Below, piece after piece: positions 52,974-63,965 of a stretch of DNA of 64,000 nt. A program made the translations under genes and the position numbers. The stretch's first letter is position 1; every line of letters starts with the position of its first letter. The stretch comes from Harmonia axyridis (taxonomy: Eukaryota > Arthropoda > Insecta > Coleoptera > Coccinellidae), in the NCBI RefSeq assembly GCF_914767665.1, contig NC_059505.1, positions 23,619,506 to 23,683,505 on the forward strand, given 5' to 3'. The notes beneath the pieces are model-generated. The model saw only the letters and a program-made list of their open reading frames with translations, did not search any database and was not told the DNA's origin.

Positions 52974-53204
52974 GGGAAATCCACGAATCCGTGGATTTTT
53001 AATTTCAAAAGCAGGTCTTCTGGTCTTCCTTTGCTTTTTTGAATTTACGCTCCACATCCTTCTACTGTTTTTCGAATAGGCTTATGATAAATCATATGAA
53101 AGGACATTCGATTGCACATTGAGCGGTGTTAAGCTATTAGAATTAACAATTTTTGAATTTTTTCGAATTTTGTTGAAACAATGAAATATTACACGGATAT
53201 AACA
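52974..53204. other. No recognised feature
   Basis: AT-rich spacer. Confidence 0.3.
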
Positions 53205-53386
53205 TTTCCACTCAGAAAATACAAGCCAAATTTACACAACAACAAAAAATCTTGAATAACACCTGGCATTCGCACGTCATCAAAACACTTGAAAAGAATA
53301 TACTGTGATTTATTAGACAGCAACTATGACGATAATATACTAAAATTACTATAGAAATTACAAAAGAATTTATTCCAAAGTTATTA
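53205..53386 (+). pseudogene. LINE copy 10: endonuclease-RT linker, degraded
   Basis: TPGIRTSSKHLKRIYCDLLD in one frame, followed by a stop and further linker text, is the usual W(I/F)T.G(I/L)..S...K..LY stretch after the endonuclease. It leads into the intact RT frame. The endonuclease is not present, so the element is 5'-truncated near 53205. Confidence 0.6.
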
Positions 53387-55091
53387 ATGAAGCAAAAAAG
53401 AGGCAGCATATTTCAACAAACTGAAAGTAAATCAAAAGCGGCTTGGAAGGTCATCAGCAGTAATATTTCACATAAAAGTAACAAAAATCGTAAAGTAAAT
53501 AAAATAAGAATAGAAAATCACACTATTTCGGAAACAAAGGATATTGTCAACTATTTTAATGACTATTTCGTGAATATTCCAGTCGAATTGAATAAAAAAC
53601 GGCCGCAAACGCCTACTAATTGTGATTTGCCCTCAAGGTTGACTCATTCAATGTTTCTTACGCCAGTAGATGATAAAATTGTTAGGGATGTACTGAAAAA
53701 TCTAAAAAATTCGAATAGCGTTGGAGTGGATGGCATAAATACGGAAGTTTTGAAAAGATGCGCAGATTTGATTGCCCACCCATTGGCATACCTCATAAAT
53801 TTGATGTTGGATCGAGGTGTATTTCCGGAGATTCTTAAATTGGCGAAAATTGTTCCAATCTATAAAATGGGAGATATAGAAAAAGTTGAAAATTTTAGAC
53901 CTATAGCTCTACTGTCCGTCATATCTAAGATAGTTGAAAGAATTCTTTTCGATAAAATTATTTCATTCCTGACTAGTAACAATATCCTTCACAGTGCGCA
54001 ACATGGATTCCTGAAAAATAGATCAACAACAACAGCCATTCACGACTTTTTGAGCAAACTATATGACAGTGTAGGTAAAAACATGAAAACTCTAGGAATA
54101 TTCATGGACTTGAGTAAAGCTTTCGACCTGGTTAATCATGAATTGCTTCTCGAAAAATTGATAGCCTATGGATTAAGAGGGCAAGTAAATAATTTGCTGA
54201 GATCCTACTTGACCAACAGAGCCCAGGTAGTGGAGATAGATAGTGTAAGATCTAAAGAAAAAAATATAGAGTTTGGTGTTCCTCAGGGTTCTGTATTGGG
54301 ACCCCTATTGTTTTTACTATTTGTAAATGACCTACCAGATATAGATGAGAGAAATTCGATTGAAATGTTTGTCGATGATATCAGCTACCTATGTAGCCAT
54401 AAAAATAAAGAAGAACTCATAATGTATGCACAAAAAATGTTAGATGGATTCGTTAATTGGTTTAAAGATAATAGACTGTACCTAAACATAGAAAAAACGG
54501 TATTTATCAACTTTACCCCTCGAACTAAACTCAGCATGGAATCATTTCTGATAAAAATTAATAGTAAAAGTATACACCAGGTTTCAGAAACTAAATTCTT
54601 GGGGGTATGGCTTGAGAACAACTTGGGATGGGAAAGCCATACTAGTACTGTATGTAATAGCTTGGCATCTTCTTGCTATGCTTTGTATAGATTGAGGGAA
54701 TTAACTAATGCGAATATATTAATGACCTATTATTGTTCTCATTTTTATTCCAGAATAAAATATGGTATCATTTTCTGGGGATGTTCCTCTCTTAGTTTAA
54801 GAGTGTTTAAACTTCAAAAGCGAGCTGTACGCATAATATCAGGTGTTCAAAGATATACTCCATGTAGAAACATATTTATTGAGTATAGATTGCTTACAGT
54901 ACCCTGTATTTATATTTTGGAAATTCTTGTATTTGTTAAATCTAACTTGGATAAATTTCGGAGGAATAGCGATTATCATAAGTATTACACACGGCATTGT
55001 GAGAAATTTTGTATACCTAGGCATAATCTCAGTATTTGTGAACAGAATCCAGCTTACTTTGGTATATTACTATACAATAAGCTACCAAACT
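53387..55091 (+). CDS. LINE copy 10: open reverse transcriptase frame
   Basis: 568 codons without a stop. Blocks in order: SVGVDGINTEVLKRC, IVPIYKMGDIEKVENFRPIA, SAQHGFLKNRSTTTAIHDFL, FMDLSKAFDLVNHELLLEKL (first catalytic Asp), EFGVPQGSVLGPLLFLLFVN, EMFVDDISYL (FVDD, where the group usually has FADD), WFKDNRLYLNIEKTVFINF, TKFLGVWLENNLGW, and the C-terminal KLQKRAVRIISGVQRYTPCR. The frame runs to LLYNKLPN, where a 3.25 kb LTR-like insertion interrupts it, and the final residues lie at 58339 onward. The first ATG is internal to the original ORF2. Confidence 0.88.
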
Positions 55092-55725
55092 TGTGACGGC
55101 GACTTTCTTCGGATTGATGATTGTTTACTATTTCTCTCCTATATTACCTCGGGCGCCAATTGCGATAGGTTTTATAAGGTCGCAATACCTTACGTCGCTC
55201 ACTATTATCGACCCTGGGTAGCTTTTAAACAGTTGGAGAAGGGTTCGATTCAATCTAAGGTAAGAGCGATTGACCAGTGGTGATTTATTTCGCTAAATGG
55301 CAGTAAATGTCTATGAGATAAATAAAAGACACCCTGACGAAACACACTATATTTAACAATATCCGTTCCCTTATGTACAACACCAAATTATATACAATAC
55401 TATCCTATATATACAATAATGCAAAAGGCTACTAAACACCAAAAGCAAATATTTACAATGCAACACGGTACGGAACGAGAACTAAGCGAGGTGAGCAGGT
55501 GGCGTATATCAAGCAGCAGAAATGAGTAAGCAGTGAGCAAGCAAATTGAGCGATGATAAAAACGGTTAAGTGCGGACAAGCGTGGAAAGCATGCAGATTG
55601 GCGTGTGAAATGCAGTCTAATAAGTCAGATGTGACTACCTATCCTGTGTTCCGTACGGTCCGGTTCGATACCTCTTTATTAGAAACAGCAAGCCTGAACA
55701 ATATCTTCGAATCAGGTCTTGTATC

Positions 55726-57515
55726 GGCGCATCCACCAAAAATTGATATTAAGTCAGACTGGGCAGGGTGACTCACCGAAATGACCACGGTGATCAGTGA
55801 ATCGGAAATACGCGACCCCTCTCCACAAGATAAGGAATTCCGTCTGGTGGTCCAAAATAAGAGTTGCTCGCAATAAGGGACCCGACACACAGATTCCACC
55901 TGAGAAAGTTGGGTCTTAGAAACAGATTTCAATCAGGGTATTTGTCGGCGCATCCACCAAAATAAATATAAGAAATAAATTTCGTTCTGAGTATACTCTG
56001 GCGCATCCACCAATTCCAGACTCGAGTCAGACCGGACAGGGTAATTCGCCGAAAAGGCTGCTGTGATCCGGAGATCGGAATTAAGCGACCCCTCTCCCCA
56101 AGATAAGGAGTTATGCCTGGTAGTTCCAAATAAGAGTTGCTCGCAATAAGGAACCGGACAGACAAACTCCACTTGAGAAAGAAAGATCTAAGAAATAAAT
56201 TTCACTCAGGGTATACTTCGGCGCATCCACCAATTCTAGACTCGAGTCAGACCGGACAGGGTAATTAGCCCAAAACACTGCCGTGATCCGGAGATCGGAA
56301 ATAAGCGACCCCTCTCCTCAAGATAAGGAGTTCTGCCTGGTAGTTCCAAATAAGAGTTGCTCGCAATAAGGAACCGGACAGACAAACTCCACTCGAGAAA
56401 GAAAGATCTAAGAAATAAATTTCGTTCAGGGTATACTGTGGCGCATCCACCAATTCACGACTCGAGTCAGACCGGACAGGGTAATTAGCCCAAAACACTG
56501 CCGTGATCCGGAGATCGGAAATTAGCGACCCCTCTCCTCAAGATAAGGAGTTCTGCCTGGTAGTTCCAAATAAGAGTTGCTCGCAATAAGGAACCGGACA
56601 GACAAACTCCACTTGAGAAAGAAAGATCTGAGAAATGAATTTCGTTCAGGGTATACTTTGGCGCATCCACCAATTCACGACTCGAGTCAGATCGGACAGG
56701 GTAATTAGCCCAAAACACCGCGGTGATCCGGAGATCGGAAATTAGCGACCCCTCTCCTCAAGATAAGGAGTTCTGCCTGGTAGTTCCAAATAAGAGTTGC
56801 TCGCAATAAGGAACCGGACAGACAAACTCCACTTGAGAAAGAAAGATCTGAGAAATGAATTTCGTTCAGGGTATACTTTGGCGCATCCACCAATTCACGA
56901 CTCGAGTCAGATCGGACAGGGTAATTAGCCCAAAACACCGCGGTGATCCGGAGATCGGAAATTAGCGACCCCTCTCCTCAAGATAAGGAGTTCTGCCTGG
57001 TAGTTCCAAATAAGAGTTGCTCGCAATAAGGAACCGGACAGACAAACTCCACTTGAGAAAGAAAGATCTGAGAAATAAATTTCGCTCAGGGTTTACTCCG
57101 GCGCATCCACCAATTCACGACTCGAGTCAGACCGGACAGGGTAATTAGCCCAAAACACTGCTGTGATCCGGAGATCGGAAATTAGCGACCCCTCTCCTCA
57201 AGATAAGGAGTTCTGCCTGGTAGTTCCAAATAAGAGTTGCTCGCAATAAGGAACCGGACAGACAAACTCCACTTGAGAAAGAAAGATCAAAGAAATAAAT
57301 TTCACTTACGGTATACCTCGGCGCATCCACCAATTAACGACTCGAGTCGGACCGGACAGGATAATTAACCTTAAAGACCGCAGTGATCCGGAGATCGGAA
57401 ATAAACGACCCCTCTCCCCAAGATAAGGAGTTTTGCCTGGTAGTTCCAAATAAGAGTTGCTCGCAATAAGGAACCGAACAGACAAACTCCACTTGAGAAA
57501 GAAAGATCTAAGAAA
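55726..57515. repeat. 220-bp tandem satellite, about eight units
   Basis: GGCGCATCCACC starts units at 56000, 56220, 56440, 56660, 56880, 57100 and 57320, an exact 220-base period with no indels across seven units. A more diverged unit starts at 55726 and a partial one at 55947. Inner landmarks are CGACTCGAGTCAGACCGGAC, GTGATCCGGAGATCGGAAAT, CGACCCCTCTCCTCAAGATA and AGAGTTGCTCGCAATAAGG. The unit is GC-rich compared with its surroundings. Repeated 77-codon minus-strand ORFs are a by-product, since 220 is not a multiple of 3. Confidence 0.93.
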
Positions 57516-58013
57516 TAAAATAAATTACAAATAAATCACACTCGGAAAGTATCGATGGAACACAGGAAAGTCACCGATAATACAGACAGGAATAAAACGG
57601 TTCTTACCAATCCTAAGAATTTTCCACTTCACTACACGAACTCAAATTTTTTTCGTGTACGGGCTAAGTGCAAATTCACGAATATAAAATACGGCACTAA
57701 AACGTCCAACGTTCAAAAGAAAAATTGCAAACTAAAAATTAAACTCTAAATTGTTACTCAAGAAAATCCGCTCAATAACTATGAAAATATATAGCTCGAA
57801 GACGCCGACAGGAGTAAATCGGAAAATATCTTGATACTTCGAAGACACCGGCAAGAATAATTCTCCTGTTCCGAAATACTTCACTTGTAATCTCGGTTGG
57901 AAGGGGAAAATTTCGAGTCTCAAAATCGGCGGTGTGAATATGAAAAACAAACGACAACATGTAAAAAAGAACATATTGAAGAGATAACGTCTGTAGCTGT
58001 GTCGCACGGAAGT

Positions 58014-58020
58014 TTTTATA
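58014..58020 (-). promoter_or_regulatory. TATA box of the LTR-like unit
   Basis: TATAAAA on the minus strand, about 320 bases from the minus-strand 5' end and upstream of the satellite, fits the U3 promoter of an LTR. Confidence 0.45.
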
Positions 58021-58171
58021 CATAGGATGATATTTTCGTTATATTTTCATGAAATAAATAAATCAGAAATTATTCCAAATGAAAATTTCTGAATTGGACG
58101 AAAAATACCTTCACTGCTCTCAATTAAAATTTTATTTTCACCTACTCATATGACTGGTAGAATAATGATGG

Positions 58172-58320
58172 AATTCTAAACCTGGGGCAAATTATACTGG
58201 GTGATTTTAATAAAATAATTATTGAATTCTACACCTGGGGTAAATTATACTAGGTGATTCTAGTAAAATAATTACTAAATTCTTAACCTGGGCTAAATTA
58301 TACCGGGTGATTCTAGTAAC
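58172..58320. repeat. Three direct repeats of about 53 bp
   Basis: AATTCTAAACCTGGGG (58172), AATTCTACACCTGGGG (58224) and AATTCTTAACCTGGGC (58278), each followed by an AAATTATAC.(A/G)GGTGATT stretch. They sit near the minus-strand 5' end of the LTR-like unit, where enhancer repeats are common in U3. Confidence 0.8.
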
Positions 58321-58338
58321 GAATTTCACTTCGTTACA

Positions 58339-58564
58339 AACTCCATTGGAGATCTGAAAAATATTTCTGCATTCAAAAAACGCGTGAGAAATATGTTACT
58401 GGATAAATGTTATTACCATGTTAATGATTTCTTGAATGATAGTGAATTTAATTAATTGTGTACCACCTATAATATAATTGTTCAATGACTTGTCCTATAT
58501 TGAATGTTCTCAATCTAAAGGATTAATAAAGATTACTATTACTATTACTATTACTATTACTATT
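58339..58564 (+). pseudogene. LINE copy 10: last codons, 3' UTR and ATTACT tail
   Basis: After the insertion the LINE frame resumes with SIGDLKNISAFKKRVRNMLL and DKCYYHVNDFLNDSEFN and stops near 58455. The 3' UTR contains AATAAA and ends in an (ATTACT)n run (58531-58564). The split gene is otherwise intact here. Confidence 0.85.
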
Positions 58565-59115
58565 GGTGTCAGGTTCTTTTCCTTGAAATAATTAATATCG
58601 AGAAATATCCTCCTACCCGCCGTTTTCTATTTCGGAAGTTTGAGAAATAAATGCAGTTTTTAAGTTAGGAATTCATACTCTTAACCCTCAACAATTTTTT
58701 CCTATTGGAAAAATAATGTTTGTGTATCGCATCAAAGGTCATTCGTTGATCAATTTAGTTATGTGAACGAAAATAGAATTTTACCAGGAATTCTTGCAAT
58801 AAAAATGTTACAATGAAAATAAAAATTTATACACAAGTTAAAAACAGCTGCGAATTAATGTATAAGATCGCAAATAAAACACTAAACAGAAAGTTCGAAT
58901 AACCCAAAAAAAAAATGAGTTTTATCGAAAACCGTCTCATAGCAACATATAAATTAACGAAAAAGTTGATAAATTTACTAAAAACGCAGCTTAGAACGAA
59001 AGCGAAAATAAAATAAAAATACCATACACTGTCTAATAAAGAACAATATAAGCAGAAAATGTATATTTAAACAAAAAAGGAGAATATAAATGATGGGAAG
59101 TACAAAGAAAAACTG
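58565..59115. other. AT-rich, no recognised feature
   Basis: No protein signal recognised. Confidence 0.3.
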
Positions 59116-59119
59116 TTTT

Positions 59120-59466
59120 TTCAGAAATTTAATCTTGGGTCAACCAAACCTTGGTTTTGAAAAAAGAATCTACCTAGAAAACTTGTGGTTAGCATCAACC
59201 GCTGCAGAAGTAACCACTACAATTTAGCTTCGTCTTCAGCAATTATAGAAAGTCCATCGTGTTCTTGTGGTTATAATGAACAAAACCTAGATCACATATT
59301 ATGGCAATGTCCTTTGTATAACAATCAAAGATCTGTACTTTACGAAAATTTAGCAAGGTACAAACAGTTCTCTCTCTTTATCTTCAATTATTTTTTATCA
59401 GAATTGAAAATGAGTCATATAAATTTCATTATTAAGTATTTCCAGGATTGCGAATTGAACATTTAG
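59120..59466 (+). pseudogene. LINE C-terminal zinc-knuckle region (R1/I/Jockey-like)
   Basis: Frame 59185-59466: VSINRCRSNHYNLASSSAII, SCSCGYNEQNLDHILWQCPL. The pattern R.R..H..L......(I)......C.CG....(D/L)HI...CP is the post-RT/RNase H C-terminus of I, R1, LOA and similar LINEs, different from the CR1-like copies elsewhere in the window. 5'-truncated. Confidence 0.65.
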
Positions 59467-59714
59467 ACATATTTGAAAATTTTTAATTGATAAATCGAAT
59501 CTGAAATTGTTATTATTCAGCTGTATAGTCTTATCGGGACTTTGAAGAGCTTATTAAAAGAGACACTAAACAGATAAGGATATTGGCGTCGGTTCCACAC
59601 ACATGTAGGTGTTCTCGAAACAAAGTGAGTAAGGAGGTTGAAAAAACTCCAGTTTTTGTTGAAAAGATATTCTTTCGTCAATCTACCAGATCATCTAATG
59701 ATGACAAAATGTAT

Positions 59715-60090
59715 GGTATCGTTTTAGTTGCTAACTGATCTTTCTAAGGCGAATAATATCATATTTCCCGAGAATTTTACATTCAATATGAATCAATTGA
59801 GTGAAAAGCAGCGAATAGAAATCTTGATATTTCTGGGACATGGGGATCGCAAGCGGACCTATGAAAAAATGTGCGAAATTTTTAGTGAGCGTTGTCAAGA
59901 CATAAATCCTATAAGAAAACTACTGTTTGCCGGGTGGTCAATCATTTTGAAAAAACTGGAAATGTTAAAATCTCTCCAGAATCGGGTAGACCTTCAACTA
60001 CGACATATGGCGATAAGGCCCTCGATATCATCAATCGACATCGCCATCAACGGTGTTCGGGTGTGGTTAGTACTTTTCTCTTCGACTGAA
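59715..60090 (+). pseudogene. DDE transposase N-terminal HTH part
   Basis: MNQLSEKQRIEILIFLGHGD and FSERCQDINPI in one frame, then after a shift TTVCRVVNHFEKTGNVKISP and ESGRPSTTT in another. This is the paired HTH (DUF4817-like) of the Tc1/mariner-like family whose C-terminal DDE half lies at 22405-22896. The two are separate copies, each broken. Confidence 0.65.
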
Positions 60091-60239
60091 GGAATATATC
60101 ACCTGCTACCGCTGCCGCCGAAATTTGAGTATTTCCTATCACACTCTCAATATCCTTGATCCGTGGCCCTCCTATTCTGTGTTAAATCTTTCTTACAGTC
60201 CCAAGAAAGTGAAAGTATTCATTATTTGTTTTTCTATAC

Positions 60240-60938
60240 CCGTAAAATGTCGCGATCGCTACGCAGTGCCGCAGACTGCAACCGTTCTATTTTGCCAGGA
60301 GATACAAGTAGATAACGTTCCGACTGTTTCCGATAACAACAGTCCAATTACCCTCCACCATTTCAATACACTTATGGAAAAAAATTAATTAAATGGCAAC
60401 GAGTGTTGTGAGAATAGAAGAACATCAAAATGATATCCTTACTCTACTTTCGAGTTGTAATGCCGTCATTAATGAACATTCCAAGATGCTATCAAAGCAT
60501 CAATCATGCATTGATAAAAACCAACGCATAATTAAAGCTATTTCTGAAGCTCAGGTGGAACTCACTCTTGCTATTTCTGACATCAAATCACAGATCACCA
60601 ACTCCGAAACCAATCCATCAAATGTTCCAGAAATTGTCCCTGAATTGCTTAATCGAATGAAAAAATCTTATAATGTTATTATTGCCAACGTTCTGGACAA
60701 TGGAGATGAAACTGCAGACCATTCTCTAGCTCGAAACATTATAGGTCTCATCTCATCTCATTTCAATGCTCCTTTGTACAACAGCGGTCATAATGCTGAT
60801 GATAGGTCCATTACCGTATCGATGTTCTCTGAAATATTAGAACTCAACCAATTTAATAATATTGTTAATTGTAATGCTGGATCTTATACTAACAAATTTA
60901 TTTTTGTCACCACCGGAGAATGCAGCCGGTTTAGTTGA
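60240..60938 (+). pseudogene. LINE copy 11: ORF1 with coiled coil
   Basis: A 181-codon frame from 60393: a heptad-patterned region (residues about 5-75, IEEHQNDILTLLSSCNAVIN) and then PELLNRMKKSYNVIIANVLD, the start of the RRM-like domain that also appears in LINE copy 5 (ERTKRSHNLIIHG). An earlier frame (60125-60388) carries VPTVSDNNSPITLHHFNTLM upstream and joins by a frameshift near 60390. The RRM is truncated by a deletion that fuses ORF1 to endonuclease text at about 60810. Confidence 0.65.
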
Positions 60939-61520
60939 TGTTGATCCATACCATCCCCCTCTCCTAATATACTTCGGTGTACGATCTCCTAATCCTCATA
61001 ATTTTGGAGTTCATGATTCCTATAAAGAGTTCAATTTCAAGAAAGCTGACTTTAGGATGATGTATGAGATGATAGGTGCCCAGGAGTGGTCTGAAGTGAT
61101 AGGTGCTGTCCACCCTGATGAGGCTTGCGACGCTCTTTATTCAGTCTTGAATATTATTTTCACTGCCACTGTTCCTTAGAAGAAGTTGAGGACCCGAAGA
61201 TTTCCGCACTGGTATACGTCAGAGCTTATCAAGCTAGTACGCATGAAGGAGCGCTGTCATCATAGGTATAAACGCTATAATAGGGTCAATCATTTAATTC
61301 CGATCTCTCAGATCAACTATTAAGTCAAGAACTAAAATACTCTACAGAAATTTCATATCGTCGGCGAAACGCTCAATAAGTAATGATCCGAGAAGTTTTT
61401 GGGCTTTTATTCGGGACAGAAAGGGATGCACGAGGATTTCTGGTGTGGTGAAGGATGGCGACACATCTTACAGCAGTCCGGCTGAAGTTGTTGAACATTC
61501 TCTCACGAAACTGTTCCTGT
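60862..61520 (+). pseudogene. LINE copy 11: endonuclease end and RT linker
   Basis: LDLILTNLF is the end of the nuclease, DVDPYHPPL the SDH-like box, and then SYKEFNFKKADFRMMYEMIG, RTRRFPHWYTSELIKLVRMK and VKDGDTSYSSPAEVVEH cover the linker. It parallels LINE copy 5 (DPYHPAL, YNFKRADYSFLY, FPVWFTRKL), so both are the same subfamily. A stop at 61177 and others break it. Sequence changes to Gypsy text near 61600. Confidence 0.7.
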
Positions 61521-61639
61521 TTTTGTGCGACCAAGAGCTTCTGTGGACGGAAGGTGGCTCAACTGTGCGAGAAACAAGCACTCAAAGGAGAAAAACCACA
61601 GAATCTGTCAAAGTAGCGAATGGCTGAACTGCAGTCACA

Positions 61640-62650
61640 CCCAAGCGATATTGATAACTGATTATGCCCTGACGAACCTAGAATTCTTGTTGGAGCCTAT
61701 CCTGCCGATGGACTTAATACTAAAGATGGACCTATTCACAAATTCCCTCTTGATCTTCATAGAATGAATGTTTACTTGGAAGGACGACTTTTACCCAGGG
61801 CTGAACATGTTGCACGAAAGGCTGTGGAAGTGCAGACTGCCGAACACCTACCTGACTTAACTGGACCGCAGAGAACTAGACTGGACCAGTTCTCCACTGA
61901 AGAACTGAAAAAATTCAACAGACTGAGTGCCACTGGTTAGAACACAAGGATGAAACGGAAACCCGGAACCAAACCAATCGAACAAAGGTAAAGACCTCAG
62001 AATTCGAGAATTCCAGAAATCTTTAATCAGGAAGTGGAAAGAGTACTAGAACCATCCAAGTTACGCTGGAGCTCCCCCGTGAATCTGGTCAAAAAGGAGG
62101 AAAGGAAGTACCGGTTCTGTATAGATTTTCGGTCAATGAGGCATCAAGTTAGGGATGCGTACCCACTGCCATTTATATCACTGGAATTCTGAACAAACCG
62201 AGACAGGCCAGATATATATCGACAATGGACTTGAAGCAGGGATACTGGCATATCGCACTGGAGAAACAGAGTCGGCCCATTACTGCGTTTAATGTGCCTG
62301 GACGAGGACTATATCAGTTCATTGTGATGCCCTTCAGACTGCATGCGAGCCCGGCGACATTTCAATGATTCTTGGATACCATTATCTGACCGGTAATGGA
62401 ACCAAAGGCTTTTGCTTACCTGAATAATATAGTAATACTGGAAGGAACCTTCGAGGAACACCTGGCGAATCTGCGAGAAGTAGTCCGACGACTGTGGGAA
62501 TCCAAACTGCGTCTAAATCCAGACAAATGTGGGTTCGTATGGAAGTCATTGAAGTACTTGGGTCATGTCGTCACTTCAGACGACGTCTGTACTGATCCCG
62601 ACAAGGTGACCGACAGACCAGACAGACAGACCGGGAGGTACGTCGATTCT
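61640..62650 (+). pseudogene. Gypsy LTR retrotransposon: RT
   Basis: In shifting frames: EVERVLEPSKLRWSSPVNLV, FCIDFRSMRHQVRDAYPLPF, MDLKQGYWHIALEKQSRP (first catalytic Asp), GRGLYQFIVMPFRLHASPAT and PKAFAYLNNIVI. The last is the YLDD block with both aspartates changed to Asn (about 62411-62422). EEHLANLREVVRRLWESKLR and LNPDKCGF, LKYLGHVVT follow. The upstream part (61640-61930) is probable pol linker. The RT is certainly inactive. Confidence 0.85.
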
Positions 62651-62955
62651 TGGTAGTCACCATGTGGTATTGCGAATTTCTCCGAGATAATTTCTCCATC
62701 AACTCAGTTGTTGAAGAAGAAGCAACGATGGACCTGGAGCTAGGTACAGCAGGAGGCCTTCGACATCCTGAAACATAAATTAACTGAGGCCCCAATTTTA
62801 GCATGTCCAGATTTTAAACAACCATTTATTTCACAGACTGATGCCAGCGACGTAAGACTGGGAGAAGCTTCAACTCAAACTGTCGGGGGAGAAGAGAGGG
62901 TCATCGCCTATTGTTAGTTCGCTCCAAAACTGAATGAAAACTGCAATCTATAGAC
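62651..62955 (+). pseudogene. Gypsy: RNase H start
   Basis: ILKHKLTEAPILACPDFKQP and FISQTDASDVRLGEASTQ, then RVIAY correspond to the connection and first half of RNase H. The catalytic TDAS is present. An insertion starts near 62956. Confidence 0.7.
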
Positions 62956-63240
62956 AACACATCAATCGTCGCCGGCCTATATTTCACCAGCCATTCATAT
63001 GTTCATCTGATTAAATTCATTCATTCGTTCGTTTCGCTAAAGTGACAGTTTAGTGCGCCGATTATCATCGTTAAATAATTGAAATATTTCATAATCATCT
63101 AAAAAAATATTCTTGCATTTTCATCTAAAACCTTCAGTGTTTTATGTATTGTTTCATCTATGTAATTGTTGATCTATTTGGGAATAAACATATATTTATT
63201 TATTTATTTATCATCATTAAATAGACCAAGTATAAAGACA
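62956..63240. mobile_element. Insertion with TTTA tail inside Gypsy
   Basis: About 260 bases ending in AATAAACATATATTTATTTATTTATTTATCA (tail 63193-63213) separate two parts of RNase H. The tail is of the LINE type seen at 32377. No coding text was recognised. Confidence 0.5.
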
Positions 63241-63439
63241 TTGTGGGTCAATTCTTGTTCGGAGAATCATCTTCGGAATTGGATCGGAGTAACATTCTTA
63301 TCCTTTCTACCCTTCAACCCTTATAGGTATTACTTCTGAAACACCATCTTCAACTTCGAAGAGCACAACCGGAATCATTGAGGAAGGAACTCTCTCTCAT
63401 TTTCATTTCGTGAAAACGATTAGTGGTGAAAATCCGATC

Positions 63440-63950
63440 GTGTATATCCACTTGTCAGCCTGAACCATGCAGAGGAGAATTACTTCGTGTCCGAGAAAGA
63501 ATGCCTAGCCATAGTGTTCTCTATAGAAAAGCTCCGGCCATAATTGAAAGGGTTTGAAATGGTTAAACATTATCAAATCACCCTCTGGGAGGATCGCCCA
63601 ATGGGCAGTGTTTCTGCAACAATTTGATTTTGAAGTTCAGTACTCTAAACAAACTGCCTCGAAGTCCACTATCGGCGTTTAAAAGTGCTCACCGGGAGGA
63701 AGAGAAAAATCACTGTGTTACAAAAATTTCAGGAAGTAGAGAGAGAACCATACTCCATTATCGGTGGGAAACTGCACCGTAATTTTTGGGAGTCATCAGA
63801 CGCTAGGGAAACTGGGACTAGACAATCCTGGAAATTGTGTGTACCCACTGAGCAACGGACAAAAGTCCCGAAGGTAAACCGCGACTCCTCACTAGCTGGT
63901 CATCTGGGAATCGCCAAGACAATTAGTTGGATCTCTCCAAACCAGATATA
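63440..63950 (+). pseudogene. Gypsy: RNase H end and integrase zinc-binding start
   Basis: SLNHAEENYFVSEKECLAIV and FSIEKLRP form the E-K-E-C box of RNase H. After degraded text, KVPKVNRDSSLAGHLGIAKT and ISWIS (about 63870-63940) correspond to the HHCC integrase N-terminus, D....GH.G..KT. Stops are frequent before 63685. Catalytic integrase lies beyond. Confidence 0.7.
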
Positions 63951-63965
63951 ATAATAATAATAATG
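63948..63965. repeat. ATA microsatellite
   Basis: (ATA)n run directly after the Gypsy integrase text, possibly the tail of another insertion that starts at the right edge. Confidence 0.6.

Larger units (their letters stand above)
55092..58338 (-). mobile_element. 3.25 kb LTR-like insertion (probable solo LTR) containing a satellite
   Basis: AACT at 55088-55091 and 58339-58342 flank a unit that begins TGTGACGG and ends TTCGTTACA on the plus strand; removing it restores the LINE reading LPNSIGDLKN. TG...CA ends and a 4- or 5-bp duplication are LTR hallmarks. Read on the minus strand, it has 53-bp direct repeats near the 5' end, a TATAAAA box about 320 bases in, eight 220-bp repeats, and AATAAA near 55287, about 190 bases before the 3' end. 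No second LTR, RT or gag is seen. I infer a solo LTR with a long R region; a non-autonomous element of another type is possible. Confidence 0.65.

Noticed and set aside
55145..55175. TGGCGCCCGAGG on the minus strand near 55160, like a lysine tRNA primer-binding site
   Set aside because: It lies about 60 bases inside the end of the LTR-like unit rather than directly after an LTR, and no internal coding region follows.
56265..57333. Repeated 77-codon minus-strand ORFs with nearly identical sequence
   Set aside because: They arise once per satellite unit. The 220-bp period is not a multiple of 3, so they cannot form one repeated protein, and they resemble no family.
55726..57515. Regular repeats as a possible CRISPR array
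   Set aside because: Units are contiguous with no unique spacers, the period is 220 bp, and the genome is eukaryotic.
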